A stretch of 64,000 nt of DNA. Origin: Pristionchus mayeri. Taxonomy: Eukaryota > Nematoda > Chromadorea > Rhabditida > Neodiplogasteridae. The position numbers were made by a program, and so were the translations under genes. The notes beneath the pieces were generated by a model. It saw only the letters and a program-made list of their open reading frames with translations. It was not told the DNA's origin and ran no database searches. The DNA lies in the NCBI GenBank assembly GCA_036245805.1, contig BTRK01000004.1:2790001-2854000 (forward strand), written 5' to 3'. Position 1 is the first letter of the stretch, and the number at the start of each line of letters is the position of its first letter. Shown here one piece after another: positions 1-13,000 of the stretch.

Positions 1-351
1 AAAAGAGCAATTGCTCAGTCAGGATAGATATTAGATGTGAAAAGGGCGCTACAATGTATTATGTCGAATGGACGAAGTGTTTTCCAGTCAGTCAGTTGGC
101 CGACACCCGATCCCCTCTCTGTTCCCTCGCATTCTCTCCCTTTTAACTCGCGTGTTGTTTGTCTCTGTGTTCCGTGACGATTTTCCGTTGATCCGCGCTG
201 TGGCCAATGAGAAGACGAATTTGCACTCGCTTTCCGTTCCATTTTGGCTCCAGAACTACTTGACTTGGGCCTGAAAACAGTTGTGCAGAGATTCTGCACT
301 ATAAATTGTGCTCAGCTGCGGAAAGCTAATTTAGCCGTTGGGTAAACAAAC
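1..351. other. 5' flank of otopetrin-like gene, no gene seen
   Basis: No exon with family similarity or a convincing splice structure is visible here. The two short ORFs around 15-299 overlap on opposite strands and look like chance. The stretch probably holds the promoter of the gene that starts at 352, but no TATA box or other recognisable element stands out. Confidence 0.4.
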
Positions 352-3300
352 ATGTTGACCCCTGCAGTGTCGGAAATTTCTTTGGATCACAACAGAGTGG
401 ACATTATGACAGAAGAGGAACCTGCGACAAATCCCGCAGAGGTGCGCTCTTCTTTATCATTTTTGAAGCTACAGTTATAGTTCCGCTTTCGACACTCGTA
501 TCAACAAGGTATCCCTATCCGTTCCAATATGTTGGTCTACTCCCGATGCATTATCCCCCAAATAGCGCAAATCCGCATTATAAACAGTGAGAAAAGCGAG
601 ATTATTCAGCGAGGGATCAATGCGACGACGCTGAGTATCGTCGTTAACGGAGCCGACGACGTCGTGCCGAGCTCCTCATCGATGACGACGCCATCAGATT
701 CCCCGCCCATGATCAGTGCAGGCAATTACTTGGCTGTCCTGCCGACAACAGTTGTAAGCTCTTGTGATTTTATGTGATTATTGTTTCCCGCTAATTTCTT
801 CTCGATTTTCTGCGACTTTTTCACCCCCGAGATTGTTATTGCTAATAGTCAATTCCACAGGAGCCACGAAGAGCTAGGAAGAACAAGCGTCGTATGGAAA
901 AGAGTGCAAGCACGAGCTCAAGATTGTCAAAGTTGGCTCTCAGCGATAGGGGTGCGCCAATACTACAATTTAAACTCCTGTCATGATTGTGTGTTTTTAA
1001 TTGTTAAATATCGATAGATATTCTTCTGCTCAAGTCTCTCAAGAGCATTCGACGACGAGTCAAGGAGACGAAAGCAATCATTTTGGAGACGGATGTGAAT
1101 CCAGAAAGGATGACAGATGAACGTGAGGTCGCTCCCCAGGAATGGACCAACCTCGCGAGGTGAGGTGGGAAATCAAATCATCAGTCGGGCACTTCTCTCG
1201 ATAATAGTCTCATTTCTCAAATTTTGAGGATTGTTTTGATCGTCTTCATCGTTATTACGCTCTGTACTTGTGTCAAGTACCGAAAGGAATTGAGTGCAAA
1301 GCAGTGAGAAATAATACACACAACTGACACACAAGCGGCTTTGCTCTGTGGATTGACGTCGGCTTTGTGCTAACAAACAAGATCAACGAACAACAATTTT
1401 GAGTTGACTCAGTGTGCAAGTTCTCGGTGTTTTGTCAGCTCTCTCTTTTACGGGCACTGGGAATGCATCCTCAATAAATCTACTACTAATAGAAAAGCAC
1501 TAGAAATGCGACTAAATTCTCCTAAAAATGTCTGCGAATAGCACGATTAATGACCAATTAATAGGAACAGGTAACTAATCATTCAAAAAATATACATGAG
1601 ACACGAGACAGTTGTAGCGCAATTGTTTCTGTAGGGAAGGCGCCGTGCAGTACTTGACTCTACTCTACGCGCTTCTTCTCACAATCTACTTAGTCGTGGA
1701 AGAAGCAGCACATGAAGAATACACCGGCAATTACGTGAGTAAATTGTAATAACTATGCTTCATGTGCATGCCATGCGAGGGATCGATGTATGTTCCCCTC
1801 ATTTCTCATCAAAGTCCCCCCCAGACACTACTGCAAGCAATCACGATGCTATCTATCAGTCTATCTATCAGTGTGCTTTCCAGCCCGTTGGAGTAATCTT
1901 CCATTGTGCGGCTTTCGCTGCCGGCATTTCCTTCCTCATCTCCATTCATTTCTTCCTCGTTAATCCAACCTTACTCAACCGAATGTTGAACATCGCAAAT
2001 CGAGGGTGCTTTAAAGAAGCCACGGTATTTTTATCAAGTTACTAAATACATATTTCTCTTTCTATATTAATACGATTTGGGGGCGGGGTACAATTTAGGA
2101 AGTGAGAATTAGTTTTCTGATGCACACTCTGATATCAATAGACGAGTTCAAGAACTATTCATCTCTATTTTTGATCGTATGATATATTGATGTCTTCGTT
2201 GATTGATAATATTGATACTTAATTTGCAGAAATTCATTGTCAAACCAGCCAGTCATACAGCTGAACCAGTGAGCACTTTCTTCTTGCGGATTGGTACACT
2301 GAGTGAGTTTTCTCTCTTTTAAACTAGAATATGGTATTGGTAGAAATGAAGCTTTTTTGGACAAACACTTATTAGTGTCACCCATATGTATTCAACCATC
2401 AATGGTACCAGTAATCTTGCAGTATTTGGCTGCGCCGGCGTTATTCTCTACGGGTTGGAGCTATTCCTGATTATAATGGTGTGCAAACGTTTACTTTGAA
2501 TATTGTTTCCCATTTTCAATAGGAGAAATCCATTTTTAAGCCACACATTTGCAGGGAAAATCGAGCATATCGTTTGCATCAATGGCTGTATTGGAGAATC
2601 TGCTAGGGGCGATGTTCATATTTCTTCAACTGTACTTCATGAACGTCCATTTCAATGTACAACTTTATGTTGCATGGGTACAAGGTCGAATGAAAACTAT
2701 TGGGGTGTCCGGAAAGTTCGTATAATGCTTCGGAAAAAAGTCAGTTCGCGATCAAATGCAGTGATTGCGCAATCTGTTTGTCAACAATGTATTGCATCAT
2801 TCTGACGTTGAGTAGTGAGAGGATTTAATCAGTCTCCTAGTTGCTACATTGATTCTTGTGATGGACTCCCATCTCTACCTCCGAGCAGTTTTACTTCATT
2901 ACTACCGTCTTGGCCGATCCGTGAAGGAGGCCCACTCTGCCCTGGCCCAGTCGGAAGGAGCTGACGCCCCCTCCATACCCTTCTGCTATAAGTGGTTCTC
3001 CCGCTTCAAGAAAGGGGAGTTTGGTCTCGATGATCAACCCCGCTCTGGACGCCCTCCCTCCCTCGATCAGCCTCTCGTTCTCCGAACACTGAAGCGCAAG
3101 CCCATGGCCAGTGTGCGTGAGTTGAAGAAGGATACTGGTACTCCCAGATCAACGGTGTCCGATATCCTCCATCGATCTGGGAAGAAGCCGAAACTCCCAC
3201 AAGTGATTCCCCATGACCTCTCCCCCGAACAGCTGAAAAATCGTGTTCAAGTCTGTCGGGAATTACTCCATCGTAGATCCAATCTTCGATGGGTCAATTC

Positions 3301-6284
3301 CATCATCGCTACAGATGAGAAGTGGATCACGTACGATAACCCTGTGAGGAGACTGCAATGGGTGGATGCAGATGAGAAGCCCACGCCCGTCCCGAAGAAG
3401 GAAGAGCACGGAAAGAAGGAACTCCTCTGCCTCTTCTTCTCAGTGCTTGGTCCCATATACTGGGAGATCCTCGCCCCTGGCACCAACATCAATGCCGACC
3501 TCTTCTCTGAACAACTGGAAGATGTCGCGATCAGAGTCCCTCCCAGACTCCTGAACCAGGGCAAAATTCTTCTTCTGATGGACAATGCTCGCCCACATCG
3601 AGCGAAGATGACCCAGAAGAAAATGGACGGGCTGAAGATCGAGAGGATTCCCCATCGACCGTATTCCCCGGATCTCTCCCCATGCGACTACCACTGCTTC
3701 CGCTCTCTCTCTGACTTCTGCAAAGGAAAGAAGTTCAAGAATCGAGATGAAGTTGTGAGGGCTTTCGTGAACTGGGCGGTCTCGAAGAAACCCGCATTCT
3801 GGAAGAGAGGAATCGAGACCCTGCCCAATCGCCGGAGGGAGGTAGTGAGAAAGAAGGGGGCATACATTGGTCACTGAGAATTGTAAAGCATTGAATAAAA
3901 AATAAAAACAAAAAATTATACGAACTTTCCGGACACCCCAATATGACCTCATGCCGCCTTTGATATATTAAAGGTGGAATGACGTCATAGTTCTCATCCG
4001 ACCTAGTGCCCGTTGTATGAAATATATTTCGAAATATTTTCAGCTCCAACTCCATTCATGCCGGAATATTTGCCGATTCGGATTCATGCATTGCTGCGCA
4101 CTCAACATCTGGATTTGGTACAAATTCGCTCAAGGAAAAACGACCAAATCATTGAAGAAGGTTGTCTATTATTATTACGGTTGTGCGAAACTTTTGCAAA
4201 AATACTGAGATTTGGCTTGTTTGTGTTATCTTACAGTTGATGCGACGTACATAGGATCAGCTGTGAGAGAACCAAAAAACAGTATCATGAATGTCCGCCA
4301 TAGTGCCTAAAGCATGCCAGCCATTGCAGATTCTCATCAAGGAGATTGCATCAGTATCCACAACCACCAGCCCGATCACGACGATGTGGACGCCATCTGA
4401 GCTAGCTAATGGCTGGACTGAGGATTTTTTGGAAACAAACAATTCGGTCGCCGCGTTGGAGTGGGTATACTTTTTTAGTTCGGTTTGTACCCTTTTGTAA
4501 ATGCTTCATTAGTGAGGAGTATACTGCTTCAGACAATTTGGAAATGTGGCTGCATTCCTGACTACGTGCCTCATCGAATATGCTGTCATCGGTGCCACAG
4601 TCATGTTCGCGTTCTGGTGTCGAGTTGGTTTTGCAACATTTACTATAAAACATATCAATAATTATTAGCTAATCCCCTCGATACACGCTGACAAACACGA
4701 GCAGAAACCTTCGGAGGAGCGCTCGGATATAAAGTAAGGTTTTTGTTGGATTTCTAAGTCATAGAGTTGGCACAGGTCATCACTTCCCGGATGCTACATA
4801 GGATTGGTCATTTTCATTCTCGGCGCAGTCACTGGAATTGCCTACTACGGTTGGCTTATCTGAATTTATTACCCTTTGTTCTTTAGAGTAAAAATTAGCG
4901 AAGTCTAATGCAAAAATCACTTAATTGCAAAATTTCGTTAATTTGTTTTTTTACTCAGAGATGCATGAGGATCGTCGCAAGTATCTCGTGCTAGGAGGTT
5001 TCGAAATATTCTGTTTCGTCTGCTGTCTTCTCGCCGTTTTCATGGCCACTTTATGGTTGGTTTTGACTTTTTTTTTCAGCCCGGAACCTAGTCAATATGT
5101 ATGAGCAGTGATGGATATATAATCTAATCAATGAAAATGGATCAATAAATGTGAAAATTTATTAATGAAATTCAAATTTAGCATGCGCTCGTTGGTGAAA
5201 TCGAGCCATCGTCACGCCGAGCCCGTGGAGATCTACCTTCTGTTTGAGGCATTCTGCGGCGAGATCGTCTGGTGCACCGCCGAGTTGGCCCGATACATCG
5301 AAATCGGAGGTAAGGTTGCTAAAACCCTCGATATTGTCGCAGACGTATTGTGTATTCGTTGTTTTGCAATAGCTCGTATCATTACTTTACTATTTTGATC
5401 CAGCATTTGGAAAGCAAAAGAATGAAAATAATAAGTTCGTCGTTTGAAGGGGACGTCATCATTCTCGTCGTTGTTCTCGTTCGTCTCGTGCACGTCTTCA
5501 CGCAGACTTGGTTCATACTCATCGCCTTTGAGTGAGCACCTCCACCTCTCGCTTTATCCAACCAACCCATTGTCATGAAAACAATTTCCAAAATCTTAAG
5601 AACTAGACAAACAACATCAAAAAAGATATCCGGTAGGATGTTTCAGTCATCATTTGATATTCAGGCGCATATCCAAAAACATGTATTTAAAACGGAAAAT
5701 TGGAAATACTCCAAGATAATGTCAATGCAGATTGGTGGCATCTGAATCAAGCGGTGCACGTGCCCTTCGCGGTCGCCAGTGTGTTGCGTTCCTACTGATG
5801 ACTAATTTGGCACTCCTTATATTTCACATCATCGAGTCCATGACTGATGGGTAAGGGATACTCATTTTACATAGAAAATCCTCATGATTCTATTGTTTTT
5901 CAGCTTTGGTTACGTCAACTCGTCCATGAGCAACTACACTTACGTGAAGCTTCTGGCCGGACCGATGATCGCGTTTTATCGGTCCGTTTTGTTCATCCAT
6001 AAAGACCAGTTCATGCCGGGCATGTTTTATGTAATATTCTCCACTATAGTAAGGAGAAATGAATAGCACAGTTCTCCCTCTACACTTCATCTCATTGTCG
6101 ATATGATGTGCACCCGACTTGCAGGTTTCACTGCTCGGTCTGCTTGGCGGAGGTGTGGAAGGCGACGTTCTCCAGACCTGCTGTGGCCTCGATTGCTGGC
6201 ATTCGGAGAGCATCATCGAAGACGTTATCGCGGATATCGACTGCGGCTTCAATAGAAGCAACCACTAGAAATGGTTGTGTCTAG
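352..6284 (+). CDS. otopetrin-like proton channel
   Basis: Multi-exon membrane protein, predicted to conduct protons across a membrane. The first four exons (352-441, 481-753, 861-951, 1018-1159) encode a Ser-rich, basic cytosolic N-terminus. Phases match through to the first membrane exon at 1635, which reads EGAVQYLTLLYALLLT. Family hallmarks follow in order: FFLRIGT-IFGCAGVILYGLEL (2232-2479), VLENLLGAMFIFLQ (about 2590-2657), RNICRFGFMHCCALNIW (about 4044), CLIEYAVIGATVMFAFW (about 4570), GRQCVAFLLMTNLALLIFHI (about 5790) and the C-terminal FHCSVCLAEVW (about 6126). Stop TAG is at 6282. Otopetrins have 12 membrane helices, and about that many hydrophobic segments are visible. The intron at about 2658-4043 is enlarged by a MITE that itself carries a mariner. 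A second ATG at 1528 could be an alternative first exon. Exon edges are approximate; the family call is strong. Confidence 0.85.
2700..3941 (+). mobile_element. complete mariner element with intact transposase
   Basis: The 1242-bp element has near-perfect terminal inverted repeats: TTGGGGTGTCCGGAAAGTTC at the left and its complement ending GGACACCCCAA at 3941. TA dinucleotides flank it at 2698-2699 and 3942-3943. It carries one uninterrupted transposase ORF in the same orientation as the host gene. Intact ends plus an intact ORF suggest recent insertion and possible activity; activity is inference. Confidence 0.93.
2861..3877 (+). CDS. mariner transposase (DD34D)
   Basis: A 338-residue intronless ORF, the usual mariner length (about 330-350). 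The N-terminal half has helix-turn-helix-like segments (FCYKWFSRFKKGEFGLDDQP, then STVSDILHRSGK). The catalytic triad is complete: D152 in ATDEKWITYDN, D241 in LLLMDNARPH and D276 in YSPDLSPCDYH. Exactly 34 residues separate the last two, which defines the mariner group. The linker PRSGRPP is also typical. The protein would bind the element's terminal repeats and cut and paste it at TA sites. No stop or frameshift is seen. The start is the first ATG after the upstream in-frame TTG at 2849. Confidence 0.95.
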   Translation: MDSHLYLRAVLLHYYRLGRSVKEAHSALAQSEGADAPSIPFCYKWFSRFKKGEFGLDDQPRSGRPPSLDQPLVLRTLKRKPMASVRELKKDTGTPRSTVSDILHRSGKKPKLPQVIPHDLSPEQLKNRVQVCRELLHRRSNLRWVNSIIATDEKWITYDNPVRRLQWVDADEKPTPVPKKEEHGKKELLCLFFSVLGPIYWEILAPGTNINADLFSEQLEDVAIRVPPRLLNQGKILLLMDNARPHRAKMTQKKMDGLKIERIPHRPYSPDLSPCDYHCFRSLSDFCKGKKFKNRDEVVRAFVNWAVSKKPAFWKRGIETLPNRRREVVRKKGAYIGH

Positions 6285-7025
6285 AATTAGAAATGTTTAT
6301 TTTATCGTTCCGCACGATCATAATGAAACGAATCAATCCTCGAGAAAGCATAGCCTATTGGTGGGATCGGAGGCTGTTTTTTAATTCCATAAATATTTTG
6401 TTGTTGCGATTTGCACATTTGGTTTCATAAACTTGTATTTATGAATGCAGATGTGTCATGATACCAACAAAGAAATGTGCAGAATTTCTCGGTGAGGGAT
6501 ATTTGTGTGTCTGTTTTGTTACTGCTAGAAAACGCAATCTGTTTCCCCTTCCTCTCCCTCCCTCTTACTCTGCCTCTCTCTCCCTCCCTCCCTCCCTCTC
6601 CCTCCCTCTCCCTCTTTCTCTCTCTATTTCGCTCCCCCCTCTCTCTCTCCCTCTCCCTCCCTCTCCCTCTTTCTCTCTCTCTTTCGCTCCCCCCTCTCTC
6701 TCTAGCTCTCCCTCCCCCTTTCTCTCTCTCTCTCTCCCTTTCTCTCTCCAGTTCTTTCTCTCTCTCTCTCTCCATATTTCTGTTTCGCTGGTCTTCATCC
6801 CACAGGTGATAGTTGTGCAACTGGTGACTCATTTTCTTCACGCTTCCCCTTTCTCGTCTATTCCCCTCTCATCTCCTCACTCTTCCTTCTCGTCCTTCTC
6901 CTCCTCTCCTTCCCACTCTCTCTCATCATCTTCCGAACTCTTGCACAACTTGGGCCATAGTTGTGACACTGCGCTTTATTTATTCCCTCCATCCCTCATT
7001 CGAATCATTCAATTCCACTGTCACT
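6285..7025. repeat. intergenic; polypyrimidine (CT)-rich tract about 6548-6775
   Basis: Between the otopetrin-like stop and the ABC transporter start lies a low-complexity CCCT/CTCT tract of over 200 bases, followed by more pyrimidine-rich sequence to about 6930. Long ORFs on both strands here are artefacts of the repeat (poly Leu-Ser and poly Arg-Glu). No other feature was seen. Confidence 0.85.
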
Positions 7026-10000
7026 ATGCGATTATCACCTCCACCACGATCTTCCTATTTCGCTCTAGATTTGGGAGTAATTCTCACTCTTTTTGGCTAC
7101 TTTGATTCACCTCAATTCGAGATTCGAAAAGTCTTCGAGGTATGCGCCCATCCTCCCTCATTGCATCTCTTTCTCCATCAGCATCTAAAACCTTCCGATG
7201 GATACTCCTTCTTCTCGTCCCCTCTCGATTTCCTGCTCATTGCCGTTCTTCGGATTCTTCTCTTCACAATTTCTTACCACTTGAGTGTTTCCGGAAAGGT
7301 AAGCGTTTATTCGCCTCTTCCCACGTTTAGCTTTCCTTTCAGAGATATCTTGTGCAATGGCTCGAGAAGCCGATAGCAACCTTTTGTGTTGCTTGCGTAT
7401 CTTTCTCCTTCTTGAAGTGCCTCGTGTATTCGGAGCAACCCCAACTGCTAGAATGTATTGGTAAGTTTTACACGAGTGTTAAATAATTGCAAAATTACCT
7501 GTAGGAACTTGGTTTCTTCCGCTGTGGAACATTCTGTCAACTGCATATTTCTACCGATTGTGGTAGGCATTACAATGAAGTGGAGAAGAACTGATGACGT
7601 TATCAGGTCAGCTGAATTCGAGTGGTGTCTCGAGAAGAAGAAGACGAAGAACTACGACGATGACGACGATAGTGATGATGATGAAGAAGAGGATGAAGAG
7701 GAGGACGATATTCCCCTGACGAAGACCCAGCAGATCATGATTCTTCTTCGATATTCGCTCGATAACTGGCCGTGGCTTCTTGTCGGTCTGGTCATCTCTC
7801 TCGTTTCTGCTGCAGGTTCGAAGGGGACGAGAGAGGAAAGAGAGACAAAGAGGGAGAGAGAGAAGATCGATTTCAGCGAATGTGGCGATGCCTCACTACA
7901 CGAGTATCGTCCTGAATAGTGTTACTGCGCTGAGAGAAGCAGTCGACATCAATTACTACATCAAGATTCTCGCTGTGATCACATTCACGAAGTATGAGAG
8001 GGATACTATAAATAATTAGGAAAAGGAGTTAAAATGAATCAAAATGTATTGAGATGTTTTCATAGGAGTGCGTAGGATGGGAAATGAGGGAGAATTTTCG
8101 AAGATAACACTCTGTATTTCAGTATGTTCCTCCAAGGAGTACGATGTGGCTGCTTCAGTTACATTACTGCGAATATCGTCTCCAAAATGAGAAAAGACCT
8201 TTTCGATTCTGTTATCAGACAGGAAATTGCGTTCTTTGACAAGTACAAATCAGGTTAGGCTGGAAAAAGAAAGACCAATTCAACATCCAATTCTCAGGCC
8301 ACATCATCTCTCGAATTACATCGGACGTCGATCGAATTTCGTATCGATTCTCGGACACGTTCACTGACGTGTTGAAGTTCGTCCTGATGCTGGTGACTTT
8401 TTTGTATTATTCTGGCGTAGGTTACAGATATGTACCTGATGAGTCAATGAATTATATGTCACAGGTATCATGAGTCAGTGAAGGTGTGCGGGAACAATTT
8501 CCAACTTTTTTTTTTTGTTTAGCTTTATATTATGGTGGTAGCATACACTAGAGACAACTCTCCGAAAAATCCATGTCACAGCTCCCAGATCCGGATTTTA
8601 GGAATTTTCCGGTTTTGCACCCGGCTCTATCGTATTTCGGCTCCAAGTTGTGTTACGGACGTAGTATTGGGCTCAAAATACGCGAAAAAATGAGGTGAAT
8701 GACTTTTCTGTTAAGTGCGAAGCTGTGAGACCGCAAGTGAAACTATGAACAAAAACTGAAATTCCAAGTATAAATAAAATCATACCATCTCGGCGAGTAT
8801 GAAACAAAGTGAATTTTATTGCAGATTATGGAAGCTTAACTTCATACACATATAGGAAAAATAGTAATTGGAAATTTTAGGGGGGACTTTTTTTCGAAAT
8901 TTTGCTCCGAAGGTCGAAAATATGAGATGTCAAATTTTGAACAATTCTCATCTCGCAGATTTATCATTTCAATCGATCAGTTCTATCAATTTCTAACATG
9001 TCTCGACCAAAGAAGTTAGACGACATTGAAAGAGCTTGAATTTTCAGCACTTCAAAAAAATCGATTTCCGACCCGCCTAAAATGTCAAGTCGGTGAGCAT
9101 TCAGCTCAGAATTTACCCAGCTCTGAAAGTGAACTAGGGATGCAATCAACAGTAGTGACTGACATGTGTTCATTATACCATTGTGAGCTCTCCAGTCGCT
9201 TTCATTCCCTTTATTTATATGCTCGAACTTGCAATATCGCAATGGTCGTAATTCAACAAAAATATATTTTGACTAAATTTTAAACTGTGCTCGCTATTTT
9301 CGATCACTAAAAATCATTTTGAAAGCAGTTGAGATAGAAAACATTGACAATGTAAATATACTGCGTGTTTAAAAAATCATGAAATTTTTGCACTTTTTGA
9401 ATTTTGAATTTTCTTGAAAAGCAATCTTGAAAATGGACTCAAATATACCATAGTTCAGCTAATCTACTCTCAAAATGATTTTTAGTGATCGAAAATAACG
9501 AGCACAATTTAAAATTTAGTCAACATATATTTTTGTTGAATTACGACCTTCGAGATATTGCAAGTTCGAGCATAAAAATAAAGGGAATGGAAGCGACTGG
9601 AGAGCTCGCAATGGTATAATGAACACATGTCAGTCGCTACTGTTGATTGCATTCCTAGTTCACTTTCAGAGCTGGGTAAATCCTGAGCTGAATGCTCACG
9701 AACTTGGCATTTTGGGAGGGTTGGAAATCGTTTTTTTTTGAAGTGCTGAAAATTCATGCTCTTTCAATGTCATCTAACTTATTTGGTCGAGACATGTTAT
9801 CTCATATTGTCGACCTTCGGAGCAAAATTTCGAAAAAAGTCCCCCTTAAAATTTCCAATTACTATTTTTCCTATATGTGTATTAAGTTAAGCTTCCATAA
9901 TCTGCAATAAAATTCACTTTGTTTCATACTCCCCGAGATGGTATGATTTTATTTATACTTGGAATTTCAGTTTTTCGTTCATAGTTTCTGAACTTGCGGT

Positions 10001-13000
10001 CTCACAGCTTCGCACATAACAGAAAAGTTATTCACCTCATTTTTTCGCGTATTTTGAGCCCAATACTACGTCCGTAACACAACTTGGAGCCGAAATACGA
10101 TAGAGCCGGGTGCAAAACCGGAAAATTCCTAAAATCCGGATCTGGGAGCTGTGACCTGGATTTTTCGGAGAGTTGTCTCTAGTGTATGCTACCACCATAA
10201 TATAAAGGTAAACAAAAAAATAAAAGTATGAAATTGTTCCCGGGGGGTGGTTTTTTCCTCCGCTCACTCATGATACATGTGATGTATGTAGCAGCCTACC
10301 TGAAAATAAGTCCAAACTGCAGGAAACTGTATCGAAATTCGGGTCACAGTCTCATTATTTTACGCATAATAAATATCTTTCAAGTTGCGAGAGAGAAATA
10401 AGGATAGTGAGGTTGCGGTACATAGCATTTCTCGAACTATAGAACGAACATGACAAGGAATTATTGATCAAAAAATATAATGGATATCAGGTGGGCAAGC
10501 TATTCATCATGACTGGCATCTCGTGGAGACTCACTCTCATCAACTTCATCGCTTTCCCAATCATTATCTACGTTACCAAGTTGTACGGAGACTTCTGCGA
10601 TGTCAGTTTGCAATCACGACTGTAGAAAGATGCGTCGACTATTTCAGAAAATGGGTGATGAACAGAGCAAAGCAGCTGCCGAATCGCACCAGGTTGCAGA
10701 AGAAGTAAGCGCGATATCACTCATGCCACATAAGGATAGCATAGAATCAATATCAACCTGTCATAGTTTTACCCTTACTTTTCTGAGCATTTATTGATAG
10801 TTCATAGGTTCCATCAGTCGATAGATCCTTACGAGACAAGCTTTGTTTATAGATAGATAGATATAGAAATAGGGGAGGAGGGAGATGGAGGGAGGGGATA
10901 CAGAAGGGCGACATTCAGCTCATCTCTACGATTCGTAATGTTCGTTCATTCGCAGCAGAGAGAAGATCGTCAAAGAGATTCGCACAATCAGTCGACAAGG
11001 CACAACGAGTATCTAAGAACGAGTAAGCCCCTACCTTTTATATTTCTAGAGTGGTTCGGAAAATGGTTGCTCCATTTCGCCGATTCTGTCTTCACGCGAA
11101 CTTTAGCGAGTGTGAAGCGCTTACGAAAATTTCGAACGAAACTCCATTTTCATCATCTTCCCAATCCGTCCTCCTTGAGAGCTCTGGCAAGCATTGGCCT
11201 TCACTTCTCGTACGATCTCTACTACAATTGCATCTACGTCGCTGTGCTCATCTACGGAGCTAGACTGGTGGCCAGCGGTGAGTCCCATTCACTGCCTTTG
11301 ACACCAGGGAGCCAATAACTTCTTGAAAAAAAACGTGTTCACTCGAGCTCCTCATTGCTTCCTCTTTCCCGCCCTGAATACACGGACGGAAGCACGTTAC
11401 GCTTCCATAATCATAATTGATATCTCATGAGAATCCCTTATCTCATCAGGCAACATGGAAACAGCATCCCTCGTGACCTTCATGATGTACCAAATGCAGA
11501 TCGGAGATCACATTGTGGTGGGAATTCGAACGGCTGATTTTAGGCGAAAGGCAATCTCAGGACCTCAACTACGAGATTCCTCTGTTTATGGCAACACTCG
11601 GAAAGTCGCGCAAATTCTGCAAATTCCTCGTTCGTCAACCAGCAGTGAAGACGGACGGGAAGAGGGAAGCAACAGTGAAGGTAAAGTGACCCCTCCTCTT
11701 CTGTTGACGGAATGACCGTGCAGGGTGACCTACGACTGCAAGGAGTCTCATTCAAGTACCCCAACCGACATAAGAACCAAGTGCTCAACGTGAGATAACT
11801 TCCAAATTTCCCTAGCAAAACGCCTATTTGATGTCTCCTTTCTCTCGTGCAGGACCTCAATCTTCACATTAATGCTGGTGAGACAATCGCACTCGTCGGC
11901 CCCTCTGGTGGAGGAAAGTCGACAATCGTCTCGTTACTCGAGCGATTCTACGACCCCGAGGAGGGACAAATCACCCTCGACGGAATCCCCTTGGAGGAAT
12001 ACAACCACGAGTATTATCATACTAAGGTAGAATCATCCTCGTCATGTTCTTATTCTTATTCTTATTCTTTATTCACCAACATTTACATGGTACAATTATC
12101 TAAGCCATCTACTTCGAAACTAATACTTTCATCGAAGAGAAAAAAATTTTTGAAGAGAAAAGCCGGAAGAAAGTTATGCATCACTTTCCATTTCGCAGGT
12201 GGCCCTCGTGGCGCAGGAGCCGATTCTCTACGACTGCTCGGTGCGGGAGAACATCCGATTCGGCTGCGACGCCTCAGAGGAGGAGATCGTAGAAGCAGCA
12301 AAGACTGCGAATGCCCACGATTTCGTCATGGGATTGGAGGAAGGATACGAGACGAGCTGTGGAGAGAAGGGCACGCAGATGAGCGGTGCGTTTCCACCCT
12401 GGATATGCACATGAATCACTCGTCAAGTCGGCTGAGAACTATGACATCATGCCGTCTTTTATATATGAAAAGCGGCATGAAGTCATAGTTCTCATCCTAC
12501 CTAGTGCCCTCATCAGTGATTTGATAATTGTGACGAGGTTTTTAAAAGCTAGTCATGAAAGTGGGAGGAATCGTCTGACTCTCTTCAGTTTCCATGCTCT
12601 CTTGCCGCTCAGAGAGACGAGAGAGCGTGCAATCTGAAGAGAGTCAGATGACTGCTCGAACGTGGTCAATAGCTGTGGTTGAGGTGGCCAGAAGCAGCGA
12701 ATAGCCATTGCTCGAGCACTCGTGAGGAATCCATCCATTCTCATTCTCGATGAGGCAACTTCAGCCCTAGACAACCAGAGTGAGCACATCGTGCAAGAGG
12801 CAATGGAGAGGTGAGAAAGAGAGTGATGGGGGGGGGGGGGGGGGGTAAAGGGAAGAATGAGAAAGTGTGCAGAGAGAGGGAGAGTGAATGGAAAGTGGAA
12901 AGAAGGAGTTGTAGGTGGAGAGACAATCTCGTCTTTCAGATGTGCCATGAACAGAACCGTGATTGTGATCGCCCATCGTTTGTCGACCATCGAGAAGGCG

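Larger units (their letters stand above)
2677..4011. mobile_element. hAT-like palindromic MITE, split by a mariner insertion
   Basis: Removing the mariner (2700-3941) and one TA leaves an imperfect palindrome of roughly 90 bp. Its left arm GGTACAAGGTCGAATGAAAA mirrors the right arm, which ends CATCCGACCTAGTGCCC. It is flanked by GTTGCATG (2669-2676) and GTTGTATG (4012-4019), a 7/8 match that fits an 8-bp target duplication. A related palindrome lies at 12421-12509. The element sits in an otopetrin intron. Confidence 0.7.

Noticed and set aside
6425..7105. Long ORFs on both strands (Leu/Ser-rich plus strand, Arg/Glu-rich minus strand)
   Set aside because: They are generated by the CT-rich low-complexity tract; no start context, splice sites or family motif.
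9026..9757. Pair of similar 82-85-codon ORFs on opposite strands
   Set aside because: Mirror images produced by the arms of the foldback element, not two related genes.
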